Positions 19,572 through 27,872 of a stretch of DNA of 64,000 nt are shown here, one piece after another; position 1 is the stretch's first letter, and each line of letters begins with the position of its first letter. The notes under the pieces were generated by a model. That model did not search any database. It was not told the origin of the DNA and saw only the letters and a list, made by a program, of their open reading frames with translations. This DNA comes from Psychrobacter glaciei (lineage in GTDB: Bacteria; Pseudomonadota; Gammaproteobacteria; Pseudomonadales; Moraxellaceae), in assembly GCF_014652895.1 (NCBI RefSeq), contig NZ_BMZR01000001.1, positions 930,001-994,000 of the forward strand, written 5' to 3'. Position numbers and translations under genes: made by a program.

Positions 19572-20456
19572 ATGAGTGCACCACTATCTTCTGCCAACAA
19601 ACCCCTGCGAAACAAAGGGTGGCTGAACCGTTTGCGTCAGCGCAATGTGCTGCCAGGGTTTGGTCTGAGCATGGGCATCACCGTCTTTAGCTTATCGTTA
19701 CTGGTGGTACTGCCGTTTGCTATGATGGCTTATACCACAACGCAAATGGGCTGGACTGGCTTTTGGGAAACCATTACCCAGCCGCAAGTGACCGCTGCTA
19801 TAAAATTAAGTTTGTGGATGTCGTTCTTAGCGATGCTTACTAATATGGTGTTTGGTACGCTGGTCGCTTGGGTGCTGGTGCGTTATGAGTTTTGGGGCAA
19901 ATCTTTAATCAATGCTTTGGTTGATTTGCCTTTTGCACTACCAACCGCCGTCACCGGTATCTCTCTTGCCACTCTTTACGCGCCTAATGGTCTGATTGGT
20001 CAATGGTTCGATAAATTCGATATTCAGGTGGCTTTTACGCCTATCGGTATTTGGCTCGCCTTAGTGGTGGTCAGCTTTCCGTTTATTGTTCGTGCAGTAC
20101 AGCCCGTATTGGCCGAGCTATCGGTTGAGTTTGAAGAGGCATCTGCGGTATTAGGCGCAAATCGCTTTACCACTTTTCGCAAAGTTATTTTACCAGAGCT
20201 GTTACCCGCTTTACTTATGGGTGCAGGCATGATGTTTGCTCGTGCGACTGGCGAGTATGGCTCGGTGATTTTTATCGCTGGTAACATTCCGATGCAGTCT
20301 GAGATTTTACCGCTCATTATTATCAGTAAGCTTGAGCAGTTTGACATTCAGGGTGCCTCCGCCGTGGCGTTATTTATGCTGCTGATCTCATTTGTGATTT
20401 TATTGACCATCAACATCGTACAGTGGAAACTGTCGCGCCGTGTAGGAGCTCGCTAA
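19572..20456 (+). CDS. cysT: Sulfate ABC transporter permease CysT
   Basis: Inner-membrane permease of the sulfate/thiosulfate importer. The 294-residue protein has six predicted membrane segments and the cytoplasmic EAA loop (VEFEEASAVLGANRFTTFRK) that contacts CysA. LVDLPFALPTAVTGISLATLYA is typical of CysT/CysU. It is separated from cysW by a single base, so the two are translationally coupled. Confidence 0.95.
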   Translation: MSAPLSSANKPLRNKGWLNRLRQRNVLPGFGLSMGITVFSLSLLVVLPFAMMAYTTTQMGWTGFWETITQPQVTAAIKLSLWMSFLAMLTNMVFGTLVAWVLVRYEFWGKSLINALVDLPFALPTAVTGISLATLYAPNGLIGQWFDKFDIQVAFTPIGIWLALVVVSFPFIVRAVQPVLAELSVEFEEASAVLGANRFTTFRKVILPELLPALLMGAGMMFARATGEYGSVIFIAGNIPMQSEILPLIIISKLEQFDIQGASAVALFMLLISFVILLTINIVQWKLSRRVGAR

Positions 20457-20457
20457 G

Positions 20458-21393
20458 ATGCAGATATCCAATAGTTACGATTATCAAAGTAATCCAGCGA
20501 CTAAAGACAGCCCATGGATTAGACGTACCTTTATCGCGATTGCTGTTTTATTCATGGTTATCATGTTGGTGGTGCCATTATTTGCGGTGTTCTACGAAGC
20601 CTTTAAAGGTGGCTGGCAGCTGTACATTGCCTCGCTGGTCGATCCAGAAGCCTTGCAAGCCATTAAGCTGACCTTAATTACCGCTGCTATCGTGTTACCT
20701 ATTAATATGGTGATGGGTATCGCGATTGCATGGTTGGTCACGCGTTATCAGTTTAAAGGTAAGCAGCTGGTCACAACCTTGCTTGATTTGCCGTTTTCGG
20801 TGTCACCAGTGGTCGCAGGTTTGATGTTTGTGTTGTTATTTGGACTCAACTCTACCGTTGGTGGCTGGCTTGAGAGCATGGGCTTTCAAGTGATTTATGC
20901 GGTGCCAGGGATTGTGTTGGCAACGCTATTTGTGACCTTTCCCTTTGTGGCACGTGAGCTGATACCGCTGATGCAGACACAAGGCGATAGTGAAGAGCAG
21001 GCCGCGCTTACTTTGGGTGCTACCGGTTGGCAGACTTTTTGGCATGTAACCTTGCCCAATATCAAATGGGCATTGCTCTATGGTTTGATTTTAACCAATG
21101 CTCGAGCAATGGGTGAATTTGGTGCCGTGAGCGTGGTCTCGGGCCATATTCGCGGTGAGACCAATACCATGCCGCTCTTGGTTGAGATTGCTTACAATGA
21201 TTATAATTTTACCGCGGCTTTTGCCTTATCAAGTTTACTTGCTGCGCTTGCTCTCGTGACGCTGCTGATACAACAAGTCATGACCAAAGTACAAGAGCGT
21301 AAATTTGCCAAATCTGAACGGCTGGCAAGTGCCCCTGAGCTGCCAGTGAGTGCCAATGCCACCGTAGCAAAGAACGAAGATAACAGCCTGTAA
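20458..21393 (+). CDS. cysW: Sulfate ABC transporter permease CysW
   Basis: Second permease subunit, 311 residues, six predicted membrane helices. LLDLPFSVSPVVAGLMFVLLFG and the EAA-type loop EEQAALTLGATGWQTFWHVTLP identify it. GRAMGEFGAVSVVSGHIRG-like residues near the C-terminus (here ARAMGEFGAVSVVSGHI) are characteristic of CysW. The C-terminal tail is Ala/Glu-rich. It starts one base after cysT; a 110-bp gap precedes cysA. Confidence 0.95.
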   Translation: MQISNSYDYQSNPATKDSPWIRRTFIAIAVLFMVIMLVVPLFAVFYEAFKGGWQLYIASLVDPEALQAIKLTLITAAIVLPINMVMGIAIAWLVTRYQFKGKQLVTTLLDLPFSVSPVVAGLMFVLLFGLNSTVGGWLESMGFQVIYAVPGIVLATLFVTFPFVARELIPLMQTQGDSEEQAALTLGATGWQTFWHVTLPNIKWALLYGLILTNARAMGEFGAVSVVSGHIRGETNTMPLLVEIAYNDYNFTAAFALSSLLAALALVTLLIQQVMTKVQERKFAKSERLASAPELPVSANATVAKNEDNSL

Positions 21394-21503
21394 ATGGTTC
21401 AAGTAGCTGTTAATAGTTCGCTACTTATATTTAGCTACTAATAAAACAGTAATCGAAGACAATCTGCCACGATAAGACAAAAGATATAATAAGAGACACT
21501 ATT

Positions 21504-22226
21504 ATGAGCATCGAAATTAGGAACGTTAATAAAAGTTTTGGCAATTTTACTGCCTTAGACAATATTAATATCACTGTGCCTACTGGTAAATTGACGACCT
21601 TGCTAGGCCCCTCTGGTTGCGGTAAGACGACACTGTTACGTATCATTGCTGGGCTTGAATATGCGGATTCGGGACAGATATTGTTTGATGATTTGGACGT
21701 TACCAACACGCCGGTTCAAAAACGCCATATCGGCTTTATGTTTCAGCACTATGCCTTGTTTCGCCACAAAAATATCGCCGATAATATCGCCTTTGGCTTA
21801 ACGCTGTTGCCAAAGAACGAACGCCCAAGCAAAGCTGATATCAATAAGCGGGTGGCAGAGCTGCTAGAATTAGTACAGTTGCCGCAGATTGCCAATGCTT
21901 ATCCGCATCAATTATCTGGCGGTCAGCGCCAACGTATTGCACTGGCACGAGCACTGGCGGTAAAACCAAAGTTATTACTACTGGACGAGCCGTTTGGCGC
22001 ACTTGATGCCAAGGTACGTAAAGAGTTGCGTACTTGGCTAAAAGACATTCATCATGATCTTGGTATTACCAGTATCATGGTGACCCATGATCAAGAAGAG
22101 GCGCGTGCAATATCTGATGAGATTGTGGTGATGAATCATGGTCATGTTGAGCAGGTAGGTACTTCAGAGGAGCTGATACACCATCCAGCTAACGCTTTTG
22201 TCAGCGACTTTTTAGATTTAGTATAA
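21504..22226 (+). CDS. cysA: Sulfate ABC transporter ATP-binding protein CysA, short form
   Basis: ATPase that drives sulfate import. All nucleotide-binding motifs are present: Walker [11 protein letters not shown]-loop [11 protein letters not shown], signature LSGGQRQR, Walker [13 protein letters not shown] and switch THDQEEA. At 240 residues it ends immediately after the nucleotide-binding domain (VSDFLDLV). It thus lacks the ~100-residue C-terminal TOBE/regulatory domain found in E. coli CysA (~365 aa). The interspersed repeat at 22244 starts 17 bases after the stop, and no remnant of the missing domain is visible downstream. It should be able to hydrolyse ATP, but may have lost C-terminal control. 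Confidence 0.93.
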   Translation: MSIEIRNVNKSFGNFTALDNINITVPTGKLTTLLGPSGCGKTTLLRIIAGLEYADSGQILFDDLDVTNTPVQKRHIGFMFQHYALFRHKNIADNIAFGLTLLPKNERPSKADINKRVAELLELVQLPQIANAYPHQLSGGQRQRIALARALAVKPKLLLLDEPFGALDAKVRKELRTWLKDIHHDLGITSIMVTHDQEEARAISDEIVVMNHGHVEQVGTSEELIHHPANAFVSDFLDLV

Positions 22227-22243
22227 TCAGACTTCTTTAAACC

Positions 22244-22383
22244 ATATAGTCAGTGCAAAGTAATATCGATATATCACGCACTGATGATATCAATTTTTCT
22301 TGCTTGCTGTGTCTATGCAGACAGAGGCTACAAAAAATTAATATCATCAGTATCGTAGCATTTTTGGGATATTTTGACTATAT
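22244..22383. repeat. Interspersed ~138-bp repeat, copy 2
   Basis: Second copy of the repeat at 3814-3949, bounded by perfect 9-bp terminal inverted repeats ATATAGTCA / TGACTATAT. Its outer arms are reversed with respect to copy 1, but the core between the internal inverted repeats (CTGATGATATCAATTTTT / AAAAAATTAATATCATCAG) runs the same way. It sits directly behind cysA. Confidence 0.85.
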
Positions 22384-22444
22384 CTCATCGAGTTTTAGCT
22401 ATGTTTAAGACAACCAGTCTGTGCAGTTGCTGTCATTTGCAAAT

Positions 22445-22477
22445 AAAAAAAGACCTAAATTATTAGGTCTTTTTTTA
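22445..22477 (+). terminator. Terminator of the cysTWA operon
   Basis: Hairpin with arms AAAAAAGACCTA and TAGGTCTTTTTT around a short A/T loop, followed by T's. It lies downstream of the repeat that follows cysA and may work in both directions. Confidence 0.85.
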
Positions 22478-22615
22478 TGGACTAAGCTATTTGTAAGTGT
22501 CAACTTGAGGGGCATAACAATGGCCAACCCAGCAGATAGTAACGCTTAATGAATAGCTTCTAATTACCTACTATCCTAATCGATTACCATCTAATCACTT
22601 ATTAGTAGTAACTAC

Positions 22616-22653
22616 TTAATAGTAACTACGCGAGTTAATAGTAACTACGCAAG
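22616..22653. repeat. Tandem 19-bp duplication overlapping the arsR-like stop
   Basis: The unit TTAATAGTAACTACGCGAG is repeated with one difference at 22635-22653, and a partial third unit lies upstream. The second unit contains the stop codon and last codons of the ArsR-family gene. Confidence 0.8.
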
Positions 22654-22974
22654 TTTTTGCATATCACCGTCTAAGTCTCCAAGTGAGGTTTGCTCATAAG
22701 TGATGTCTAAGATATCTTGGCACCAGTCAGGCAGGTCATCTGCTACTTCATACCACATCCACGTACCGTCGCGAACACAACTTAAAATACCCAGTTTTTT
22801 CAAATGGTTTAAATGGCGAGAGATGGTTGGCTGCGGTTGATCCAATATTTCTACCAACGCGCCTACACAGCGTGCCTCTTTTTTGAATAAAATTTGGAAG
22901 ATTTTTAAGCGTGTCGGATCAGATAAAACTTTAAACAATTCGATAGGTTGTATCGTAAAATTATTATCAGACAT
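22645..22974 (-). CDS. ArsR/SmtB-family transcriptional regulator
   Basis: A 109-residue winged-helix repressor-type regulator. The helix-turn-helix is LVEILDQPQPTISRHLNHLKKLGIL, followed by a wing ending in WMWYEVAD. The classical metal-binding ELCVC motif is not present; the equivalent region reads ARCVGAL with one cysteine, and a second cysteine is in DWCQD. The inducer is therefore unclear (metal, sulfide/redox or other). No metal-efflux gene is adjacent; neighbours are the sulfate importer and the bfd/bfr iron-storage genes, so the target may be itself or a distant gene. Confidence 0.88.
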   Translation of the reverse strand: MSDNNFTIQPIELFKVLSDPTRLKIFQILFKKEARCVGALVEILDQPQPTISRHLNHLKKLGILSCVRDGTWMWYEVADDLPDWCQDILDITYEQTSLGDLDGDMQKLA

Positions 22975-23197
22975 AGGGTAATTCCAAGAGAGCTTTTATT
23001 AATAGGATGTCAATATAACAGCAGTTATCAATAAAATCGATTAAAAAGTGAGCAAAATTACACTTCATCGTCAATTTAATACCGTTAAAAATGTTCGGTT
23101 ACATGTTTGTGTGTATGCAGTTACATGAATTGAGTTTTTATCAAGACTCAATAGCGATAGATTTATGACAAACAGATAGGTCAATGCTATTGCAAAT

Positions 23198-23216
23198 GGT
23201 AATAATTATCGTTATT
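23198..23216 (+). promoter_or_regulatory. Fur box upstream of bfd
   Basis: The sequence GGTAATAATTATCGTTATT matches 14 of 19 positions of the Fur consensus GATAATGATAATCATTATC. It lies 170 bp before the bfd start. Iron repression of bfd is well known in other gammaproteobacteria. Confidence 0.7.
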
Positions 23217-23282
23217 ATAACGACTAATAAGATAAAGTATTGAACATCAAGTAACCTATATCGTCCAAAACATATCTCTTCA

Positions 23283-23348
23283 TTTTTAAGTACCTATTTA
23301 TTTTTAAGTACCTATTTATTTTTAAGTACCTATTTATTTTTAAGTACT
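23283..23348 (+). repeat. 18-bp tandem repeat array in the bfd leader
   Basis: The unit TTTTTAAGTACCTATTTA occurs three times perfectly (from 23283, 23301 and 23319), plus a 12-base partial copy that ends 38 bases before the bfd ATG. The copies are identical, suggesting recent or ongoing slippage. Confidence 0.92.
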
Positions 23349-23386
23349 TCAGCAAAGCATATAGTAATCATCGTAGGAGCAAGCAC

Positions 23387-23578
23387 ATGTACGTATGTAT
23401 CTGTAACGACGTAAAAGAAAAGCAAATCAAAGCCGCTATTGCTGCTGGCATCGATACCCTTGACGGTCTAAAAGATACCCTTGATGTTGCAACGTGCTGT
23501 GGCTGCTGCGAACCTATGGTCAACGATTATCTTGATGAACACCATGCTAGATTAGATGTCCTAGCTTATGCCGTTTAA
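23387..23578 (+). CDS. bfd: Bacterioferritin-associated ferredoxin
   Basis: Small 2Fe-2S protein (63 aa) that docks on bacterioferritin and reduces its core to release Fe2+ under iron starvation. It has the Bfd pattern of CxC near the N-terminus (Cys4, Cys6) and CxxC after about 31 residues (Cys38, Cys41; two more cysteines, 37 and 40, are interleaved). AGGAG precedes the ATG. It sits under a Fur box and upstream of two bfr genes, consistent with opposite control of iron release and storage. Confidence 0.95.
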   Translation: MYVCICNDVKEKQIKAAIAAGIDTLDGLKDTLDVATCCGCCEPMVNDYLDEHHARLDVLAYAV

Positions 23579-23983
23579 CGATTGTTAGATAAACACCGTT
23601 TACGCTTGATCATGACAAGTAATCCTACCTTCGAATAACCACCTCTTCTATTGTCACTGTTTACTCTTTATAGCTCAATTAGCTGTTATAAAGGGTAGGA
23701 CAATTATCATGCTTATATCCCGCACTGAACTTTCTCTATATTGCTCAAATACCTATTGAGCGTCTTCAAAAAAGCTGGCTAATTATGATTCTCAATTAGC
23801 ATCGTATTCTTAGTTAATAACGTTACAAGTCATACAGCGTCTATATGCTACTATATCTATCTTGATTTAGAAGATTTTTTGTTGTTTTCAATTTGACCGT
23901 GCAGGTTACTGATAATGCTATCAATACAGGTATTATTACTATTACTGTAATCTGAAAGACGAATAAATATAGGAGTGCGTGTG
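23579..23983. other. Intergenic region between bfd and the first bfr
   Basis: About 400 bp without a supported gene. It holds an imperfect hairpin near 23665-23693 (CTTTATA ... TATAAAG) that may end the bfd transcript, and a weak Fur-like site at 23781-23799. The rest is A/T-rich and presumably contains the bfr promoter. Confidence 0.6.
23781..23799 (+). promoter_or_regulatory. Weak Fur-like site upstream of bfr
   Basis: AATTATGATTCTCAATTAG shares about 12 of 19 positions with the Fur consensus and is palindromic (CTAATT ... AATTAG including the base before it). It is 185 bp upstream of the first bfr. Plausible but unproven. Confidence 0.35.
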
Positions 23984-24472
23984 ATGATAGGTAGCCCAAA
24001 AGTTATTGAGTATTTAAATTTTCTATTAGGTGGCGAGCTTGCAGCTCGTGACCAGTATTTCATTCACTCAGAGATGTATGCGGAATGGCATTACGGCAAA
24101 TTATACGACCGTATCAATCATGAGATGCAAGATGAAACCTTACACGCACAGGCTATCATTCGCCGTATTCTAATGCTCGGCGGCACGCCAAAGATGAAAG
24201 TCAACGATATCAACGTTGGCAGCACTGTTCCTGAAATGCTGCAGCTTGACCTTGATCTAGAGTATGAAGTGCAACAGCATCTAAAAGACGGTATTGCGCT
24301 GTGTGAAGAACAACATGATTACGTCACTCGCGAGATGTTGGTTGTGCAGCTAAAAGACACTGAAGAAGATCATGCGCATTGGCTTGAGCAGCAGTTGCGT
24401 CTTATCGATATGATTGGTCTACCAAATTACCTACAAAGTCAAATGGCTGAGGTATCTCCTCATCTTGTTTAA
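23984..24472 (+). CDS. bfr: Bacterioferritin, ferroxidase-type subunit without the heme ligand
   Basis: Iron-storage protein subunit (162 aa). Numbered as in E. coli Bfr, the ferroxidase residues Glu18, Glu51, His54 and the later Glu/His pair (EEDH) are kept. Residue 52, the heme-ligating methionine in classical Bfr, is threonine (MQDETLH). It should oxidise iron but not bind the intersubunit heme. The ATG at 23984 is chosen over the GTG at 23975, because AGGAG ends nine bases before it and it gives the standard Bfr N-terminus ([12 protein letters not shown]). The next gene encodes the complementary subunit. Confidence 0.93.
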   Translation: MIGSPKVIEYLNFLLGGELAARDQYFIHSEMYAEWHYGKLYDRINHEMQDETLHAQAIIRRILMLGGTPKMKVNDINVGSTVPEMLQLDLDLEYEVQQHLKDGIALCEEQHDYVTREMLVVQLKDTEEDHAHWLEQQLRLIDMIGLPNYLQSQMAEVSPHLV

Positions 24473-24533
24473 TAGCTATCGATAGCGTTACACGACATTT
24501 AATTTACTAGGTAATAATAAAGGGAGAGATATT

Positions 24534-25016
24534 ATGAAAGGGGATAAAGACGTTATTCGTGCACTCAATAAAGTGCTTGGTCAATCACTAATCGCTATTA
24601 ACCAGTATTTTTTGCATGCACGGATTGCTCGGCATTGGGGTCTCGAAGCGCTGAATGACTCGCTATACCATCAATCAATTGCTGAGATGAAATGGTCAGA
24701 CGATTTAATCGAGCGTATCTTGTTACTTGATGGTTTACCGAACTTGCAAGAACTGGGTAAAGTGCTGGTGGGTGAAGATGTGCCAGAGATTATTGATTGC
24801 AATTTGCGTTTAGAAAAACAGAAATTCGACATTCTTACCGATGCGATTACTTTGTGCGAGACACATCGTGATTATGTATCTCGTCAGCTATTGGTGAAGC
24901 TCAAAGATGGCAATGAAGAATATCAAGACTGGCTAGAGACACAAGAAGACTTGATCGAAAGCATTGGTGCAGAACGCTACATCCAATCACAGATGGATGA
25001 TGACAAAGCGCCTTAG
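24534..25016 (+). CDS. bfr: Bacterioferritin, heme-binding subunit with a lost ferroxidase site
   Basis: Second bacterioferritin subunit (160 aa), 61 bp after the first. The N-terminus MKGDKDVIRALNKVLGQ is typical and Met52 (AEMKW), the heme ligand, is present. Ferroxidase ligands are replaced: Glu18 is Ser, His54 is Trp, and the late His is Tyr (NEEYQDW). Such paired subunits, one heme-binding and one catalytic, co-assemble in other bacteria such as Neisseria. A good GGGAGAG ribosome site precedes the ATG. Confidence 0.93.
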   Translation: MKGDKDVIRALNKVLGQSLIAINQYFLHARIARHWGLEALNDSLYHQSIAEMKWSDDLIERILLLDGLPNLQELGKVLVGEDVPEIIDCNLRLEKQKFDILTDAITLCETHRDYVSRQLLVKLKDGNEEYQDWLETQEDLIESIGAERYIQSQMDDDKAP

Positions 25017-25045
25017 TCCTTCATCGCTTAAGCCCTTCATCGATT

Positions 25046-25094
25046 AAAAAGCCAGTAGGCGTTTGATATCATTCAAACCTCTACTGGCTTTTTT
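25046..25094 (+). terminator. Terminator after the bfr pair
   Basis: Long hairpin with arms AAAAAGCCAGTAG and CTACTGGCTTTTTT, and an inner GTTTG/CAAAC stem. It lies 29 bp after the second bfr. Confidence 0.92.
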
Positions 25095-25143
25095 GTGTCT
25101 GGTATTTATGAGTATGTTTATGACATCATTTGTCTTCAGCTTT

Positions 25144-25162
25144 TAAATGAGGACATGCCCTA
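25144..25162. repeat. Solitary MITE-end remnant supplying a stop codon
   Basis: TAAATGAGGACATGCCCTA resembles the terminal inverted repeat of the element at 31743-31918. Its terminal CTA is the reverse complement of the TAG stop of the transporter gene that ends here. No partner end is found nearby. Confidence 0.5.
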
Positions 25163-26536
25163 ATACAAACCGCGACCATCTTCAGGTTTGAGACGTAAGA
25201 AATACAGTCCTGAGAGAATCGTTAGTATTCCCAATATCCAATACGTCGTCTGAAACGCAGCCAAGGTATCAAGCTCAAACCGCTCACGTAGTAGATTCAG
25301 TAGCGCAGCCCCAAAGGCAATACCAAAGCTAATCGCGAGCTGCTGATTAACAGCCATCAAGCTGTTACCGCTACTGGTTTGTACGCCTTCTAAATCACCG
25401 ATGGTAATGGTGTTCATTGCGCTAAACTGCATAGAGTTACAAGCACCCATTACGGTCAAAATAGGAATGAACCAAAGCCACTGTGAGGCATCATTAAACT
25501 GCGCTAACATAATGATAAGCGTACCCATAAAAAATGTATTGTAGACCAATACCGTGCGATAGCTGTAACGCTGAATAATTTTACTCACCCAAGGCTTGAT
25601 ACCAATCGCCCCAACCGCGATAGGTGCCAGCAGCCAACCTGCCTGCGACGGTGAGTACTCAAACACCACTTGTAATAGTAACGGTAGTAGAAACGGTACG
25701 GCACTAATGCCTAAGCGCGTAAATAAGTTACCCGTAATCCCAATCTTAAAGGTACGAATATCAAATAGGGTCAAGGGGAATAGCGGCGCTTGACGGCTTT
25801 TGGCATGCCAGATATAAGCACCTATCAGCAGGCTTGCACCCAAACCACAGAACAATCCATATAGCTCTCGTCCTGCCTGTGAGCCAAACTCTACTGCTAG
25901 CGTAAACCCACAAGCTGCAGTGGCAAACAATAAAAACCCTGTCCAATCTAAATGCTTAGTATCTTCAAATAAAGCCGGTACCAGTTTTTTCCCCATGATA
26001 AAGCCAAAAATACCCATCGGTATATTGATCAAAAATATCCACTGCCAGCTGGCATATTGCACGATATAACCACCGAGCACTGGCCCTACCAAGGGTGCTA
26101 CCAATGCTGGAATCACCGCAAAGTTCATCACGGTCAATAGCTTATTGCGAGGATATGACTTGACCAATATCAACCTAGCAACAGGTGTCATCATCGCACC
26201 GCCAATGCCTTGTATCACACGTGAACCAATTAAAAAGTCTAGGGTTGGTGACGCCGCGCACAGCAATGAACCAATACAGAAGATGATGATCGCGGATAAA
26301 AACACCCGACGTGTGCCATATTTGTCCGCTAAAAACCCACTGATTGGTATAAAAACAGCTAAGGTTAACGCATAGCTAATCACAGCCCATTGCATTTTAA
26401 GTGGTGACTCACCCAGTGCTTGTGCCATTTGTGGTAGCGAGGTATTCAAAATGGTGGCGTCTAAAATTTGCATGAACAGCGCCACCGCCAGCACATAGGG
26501 TAGGTATTTATTTTGTGTGGAGGTTAGCGTTACCAT
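25160..26536 (-). CDS. MFS transporter, DHA2 (EmrB/QacA-like) drug efflux family
   Basis: Inner-membrane proton antiporter with ~14 predicted helices, 458 residues. Family signatures are LDATILNTSLPQMAQALG near the N-terminus (motif D1), GFLADKYGTRRVFLSA (motif A) and RVIQGIGGAMMTPVARLIL (motif B). The frame is open to a TTG at 26572, but the ATG at 26536 (MVTLTSTQNKY) fits the family start. No membrane-fusion or regulator gene is adjacent, so the substrate is unknown. The stop codon falls in a mobile-element-end-like sequence. Confidence 0.9.
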   Translation of the reverse strand: MVTLTSTQNKYLPYVLAVALFMQILDATILNTSLPQMAQALGESPLKMQWAVISYALTLAVFIPISGFLADKYGTRRVFLSAIIIFCIGSLLCAASPTLDFLIGSRVIQGIGGAMMTPVARLILVKSYPRNKLLTVMNFAVIPALVAPLVGPVLGGYIVQYASWQWIFLINIPMGIFGFIMGKKLVPALFEDTKHLDWTGFLLFATAACGFTLAVEFGSQAGRELYGLFCGLGASLLIGAYIWHAKSRQAPLFPLTLFDIRTFKIGITGNLFTRLGISAVPFLLPLLLQVVFEYSPSQAGWLLAPIAVGAIGIKPWVSKIIQRYSYRTVLVYNTFFMGTLIIMLAQFNDASQWLWFIPILTVMGACNSMQFSAMNTITIGDLEGVQTSSGNSLMAVNQQLAISFGIAFGAALLNLLRERFELDTLAAFQTTYWILGILTILSGLYFLRLKPEDGRGLY

Positions 26537-26765
26537 ACTGACATCACCATATCTTAAGGCTAAGGTATTCAAAGAGCGTGCTCGTGAGCGACTACCTTTA
26601 TCTCTAAAGACCGTTAAATTGTGCGTAGTATAGAAACAATGGCAAAGTAGTTAAAGGTGAGCAAAGTAACCAAAGGACTTTTTATCCTAAAAACCACTAC
26701 ATTAATTACACGACAGGACTTTAATAGGTTGAGAGATAGCCGTTATAGTAGAGCACACATTCAGT

Positions 26766-26874
26766 CAGTCTCATATAAATTGGATACATGAATTAAATAA
26801 TTCGTTAGGTTCGCTCAGCCTACTGTTTATAGTGCTTTTGCCTGCTTTTTTATCCAAATTATCTTGAACGGGCT
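26766..26874 (+). repeat. Diverged ~100-bp repeat family, copy A
   Basis: Non-coding segment in the ~390-bp spacer between the divergent MFS and GST genes. It is homologous to 35000-35098 in the same orientation (shared blocks include TTATCCAAATTATCT and, loosely, the GC-richer middle). Its ends form an imperfect inverted repeat, ATAAATTGGATA / TATCCAAATTAT. The remaining spacer shows nothing I can name. Confidence 0.65.
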
Positions 26875-26923
26875 ATTTTTAGTAAAATTATATTTTGTGA
26901 CACAATAACAAATAGGATCTCTG

Positions 26924-27778
26924 ATGAGTAATGACAACAATCAATCAACGACCAATAATAATGTAAAAGAAGCGACTTATACGCCACCTAAGGTATGGAC
27001 ACAAGATAAAGAAAGTGGCGGTAAATTTTCTAGTATCAACCGCCCAACGGCTGGCGCGCGTCATGAAAAAGAGCTGCCAGTCGGCGAGGCACCATTACAG
27101 CTCTATTCACTAAATACGCCAAATGGTGTCAAGGTTAACATCTTATTAGAAGAGCTGGCCGAGCTTGGTATTGAAGGTGCTGAATATGATGCCTATAAAA
27201 TTGACATCTCAGAAGGCGATCAATTTGGTTCGGGCTTTGTGGGGATAAACCCTAACTCAAAGATTCCAGCCTTGGTCGATCATTCTGCCGATACCGCTGG
27301 CGAGCCTATTGCGCTTTTTGAGTCCGGTGCCATCTTAATGTACTTGGCAGAAAAATTTGGTCAGTTCATACCTGTAGCCGCTGGTAAAGCGAGAGCAGAC
27401 TGTCTGTCTTGGTTGATGTGGCAAATGGGTAGTGCTCCTTTCTTAGGCGGTGGTTTTGGTCATTTTTATGCTTATGCGCCGGAGCCGATGGAGTACCCCA
27501 TCAATCGCTATGCCATGGAGACCAAGCGCCAGCTCGACGTACTCGATAAACACCTAAAAGACAGCGCATACATGTGCGGCAATGACGAGGCAGATTATAA
27601 TATTGCGGATATCATTATTTGGGCATGGTATGGACAATTGGTTTTGGGTAAGCTTTATGAAGCCGCTGAATTCTTACAGGTCGACGATTATAAAAATGTA
27701 CAGCGCTGGGCGAAGCAAATAGCTGAGCGTCCTGCGGTAAAACGGGCAGTCGATCTGTCACTAAAACCAATGGCTTAA
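26924..27778 (+). CDS. yghU: YghU-type glutathione S-transferase / disulfide reductase
   Basis: Cytoplasmic GST-fold enzyme of the Nu class (YghU/YfcG). These reduce disulfides and organic peroxides using glutathione rather than conjugating typical GST substrates. The 284-residue protein has a ~45-residue N-terminal extension (Asn/Thr-rich, then PPKVWTQDKESGGKFSSINR). The thioredoxin-fold domain follows with QLYSLNTPNGVKVNILLEEL, NPNSKIPALVDH and LFESGAILMYLAEKFG, then the all-helical domain with MWQMGSAPFLGGGFGHFY. The extension and these motifs match the YghU branch closely. Monocistronic, with its own terminator. Confidence 0.92.
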   Translation: MSNDNNQSTTNNNVKEATYTPPKVWTQDKESGGKFSSINRPTAGARHEKELPVGEAPLQLYSLNTPNGVKVNILLEELAELGIEGAEYDAYKIDISEGDQFGSGFVGINPNSKIPALVDHSADTAGEPIALFESGAILMYLAEKFGQFIPVAAGKARADCLSWLMWQMGSAPFLGGGFGHFYAYAPEPMEYPINRYAMETKRQLDVLDKHLKDSAYMCGNDEADYNIADIIIWAWYGQLVLGKLYEAAEFLQVDDYKNVQRWAKQIAERPAVKRAVDLSLKPMA

Positions 27779-27830
27779 GTAATTAAGCATCATAGGTCTT
27801 CATTAAAAAAATAAAAATAATGAGACTGTC

Positions 27831-27872
27831 AAACAAGGCTGGTAGGCAATTTGCTTATCAGCCTTGTTTTTT
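27831..27872 (+). terminator. Terminator after the GST gene
   Basis: Hairpin with arms AAACAAGGCTG and CAGCCTTGTTT, an imperfect extension and a T-run, about 50 bp after the stop. Confidence 0.85.

Noticed and set aside
23283..23348. Short CRISPR array
   Set aside because: Units are contiguous 18-mers without spacers and no cas genes are nearby.
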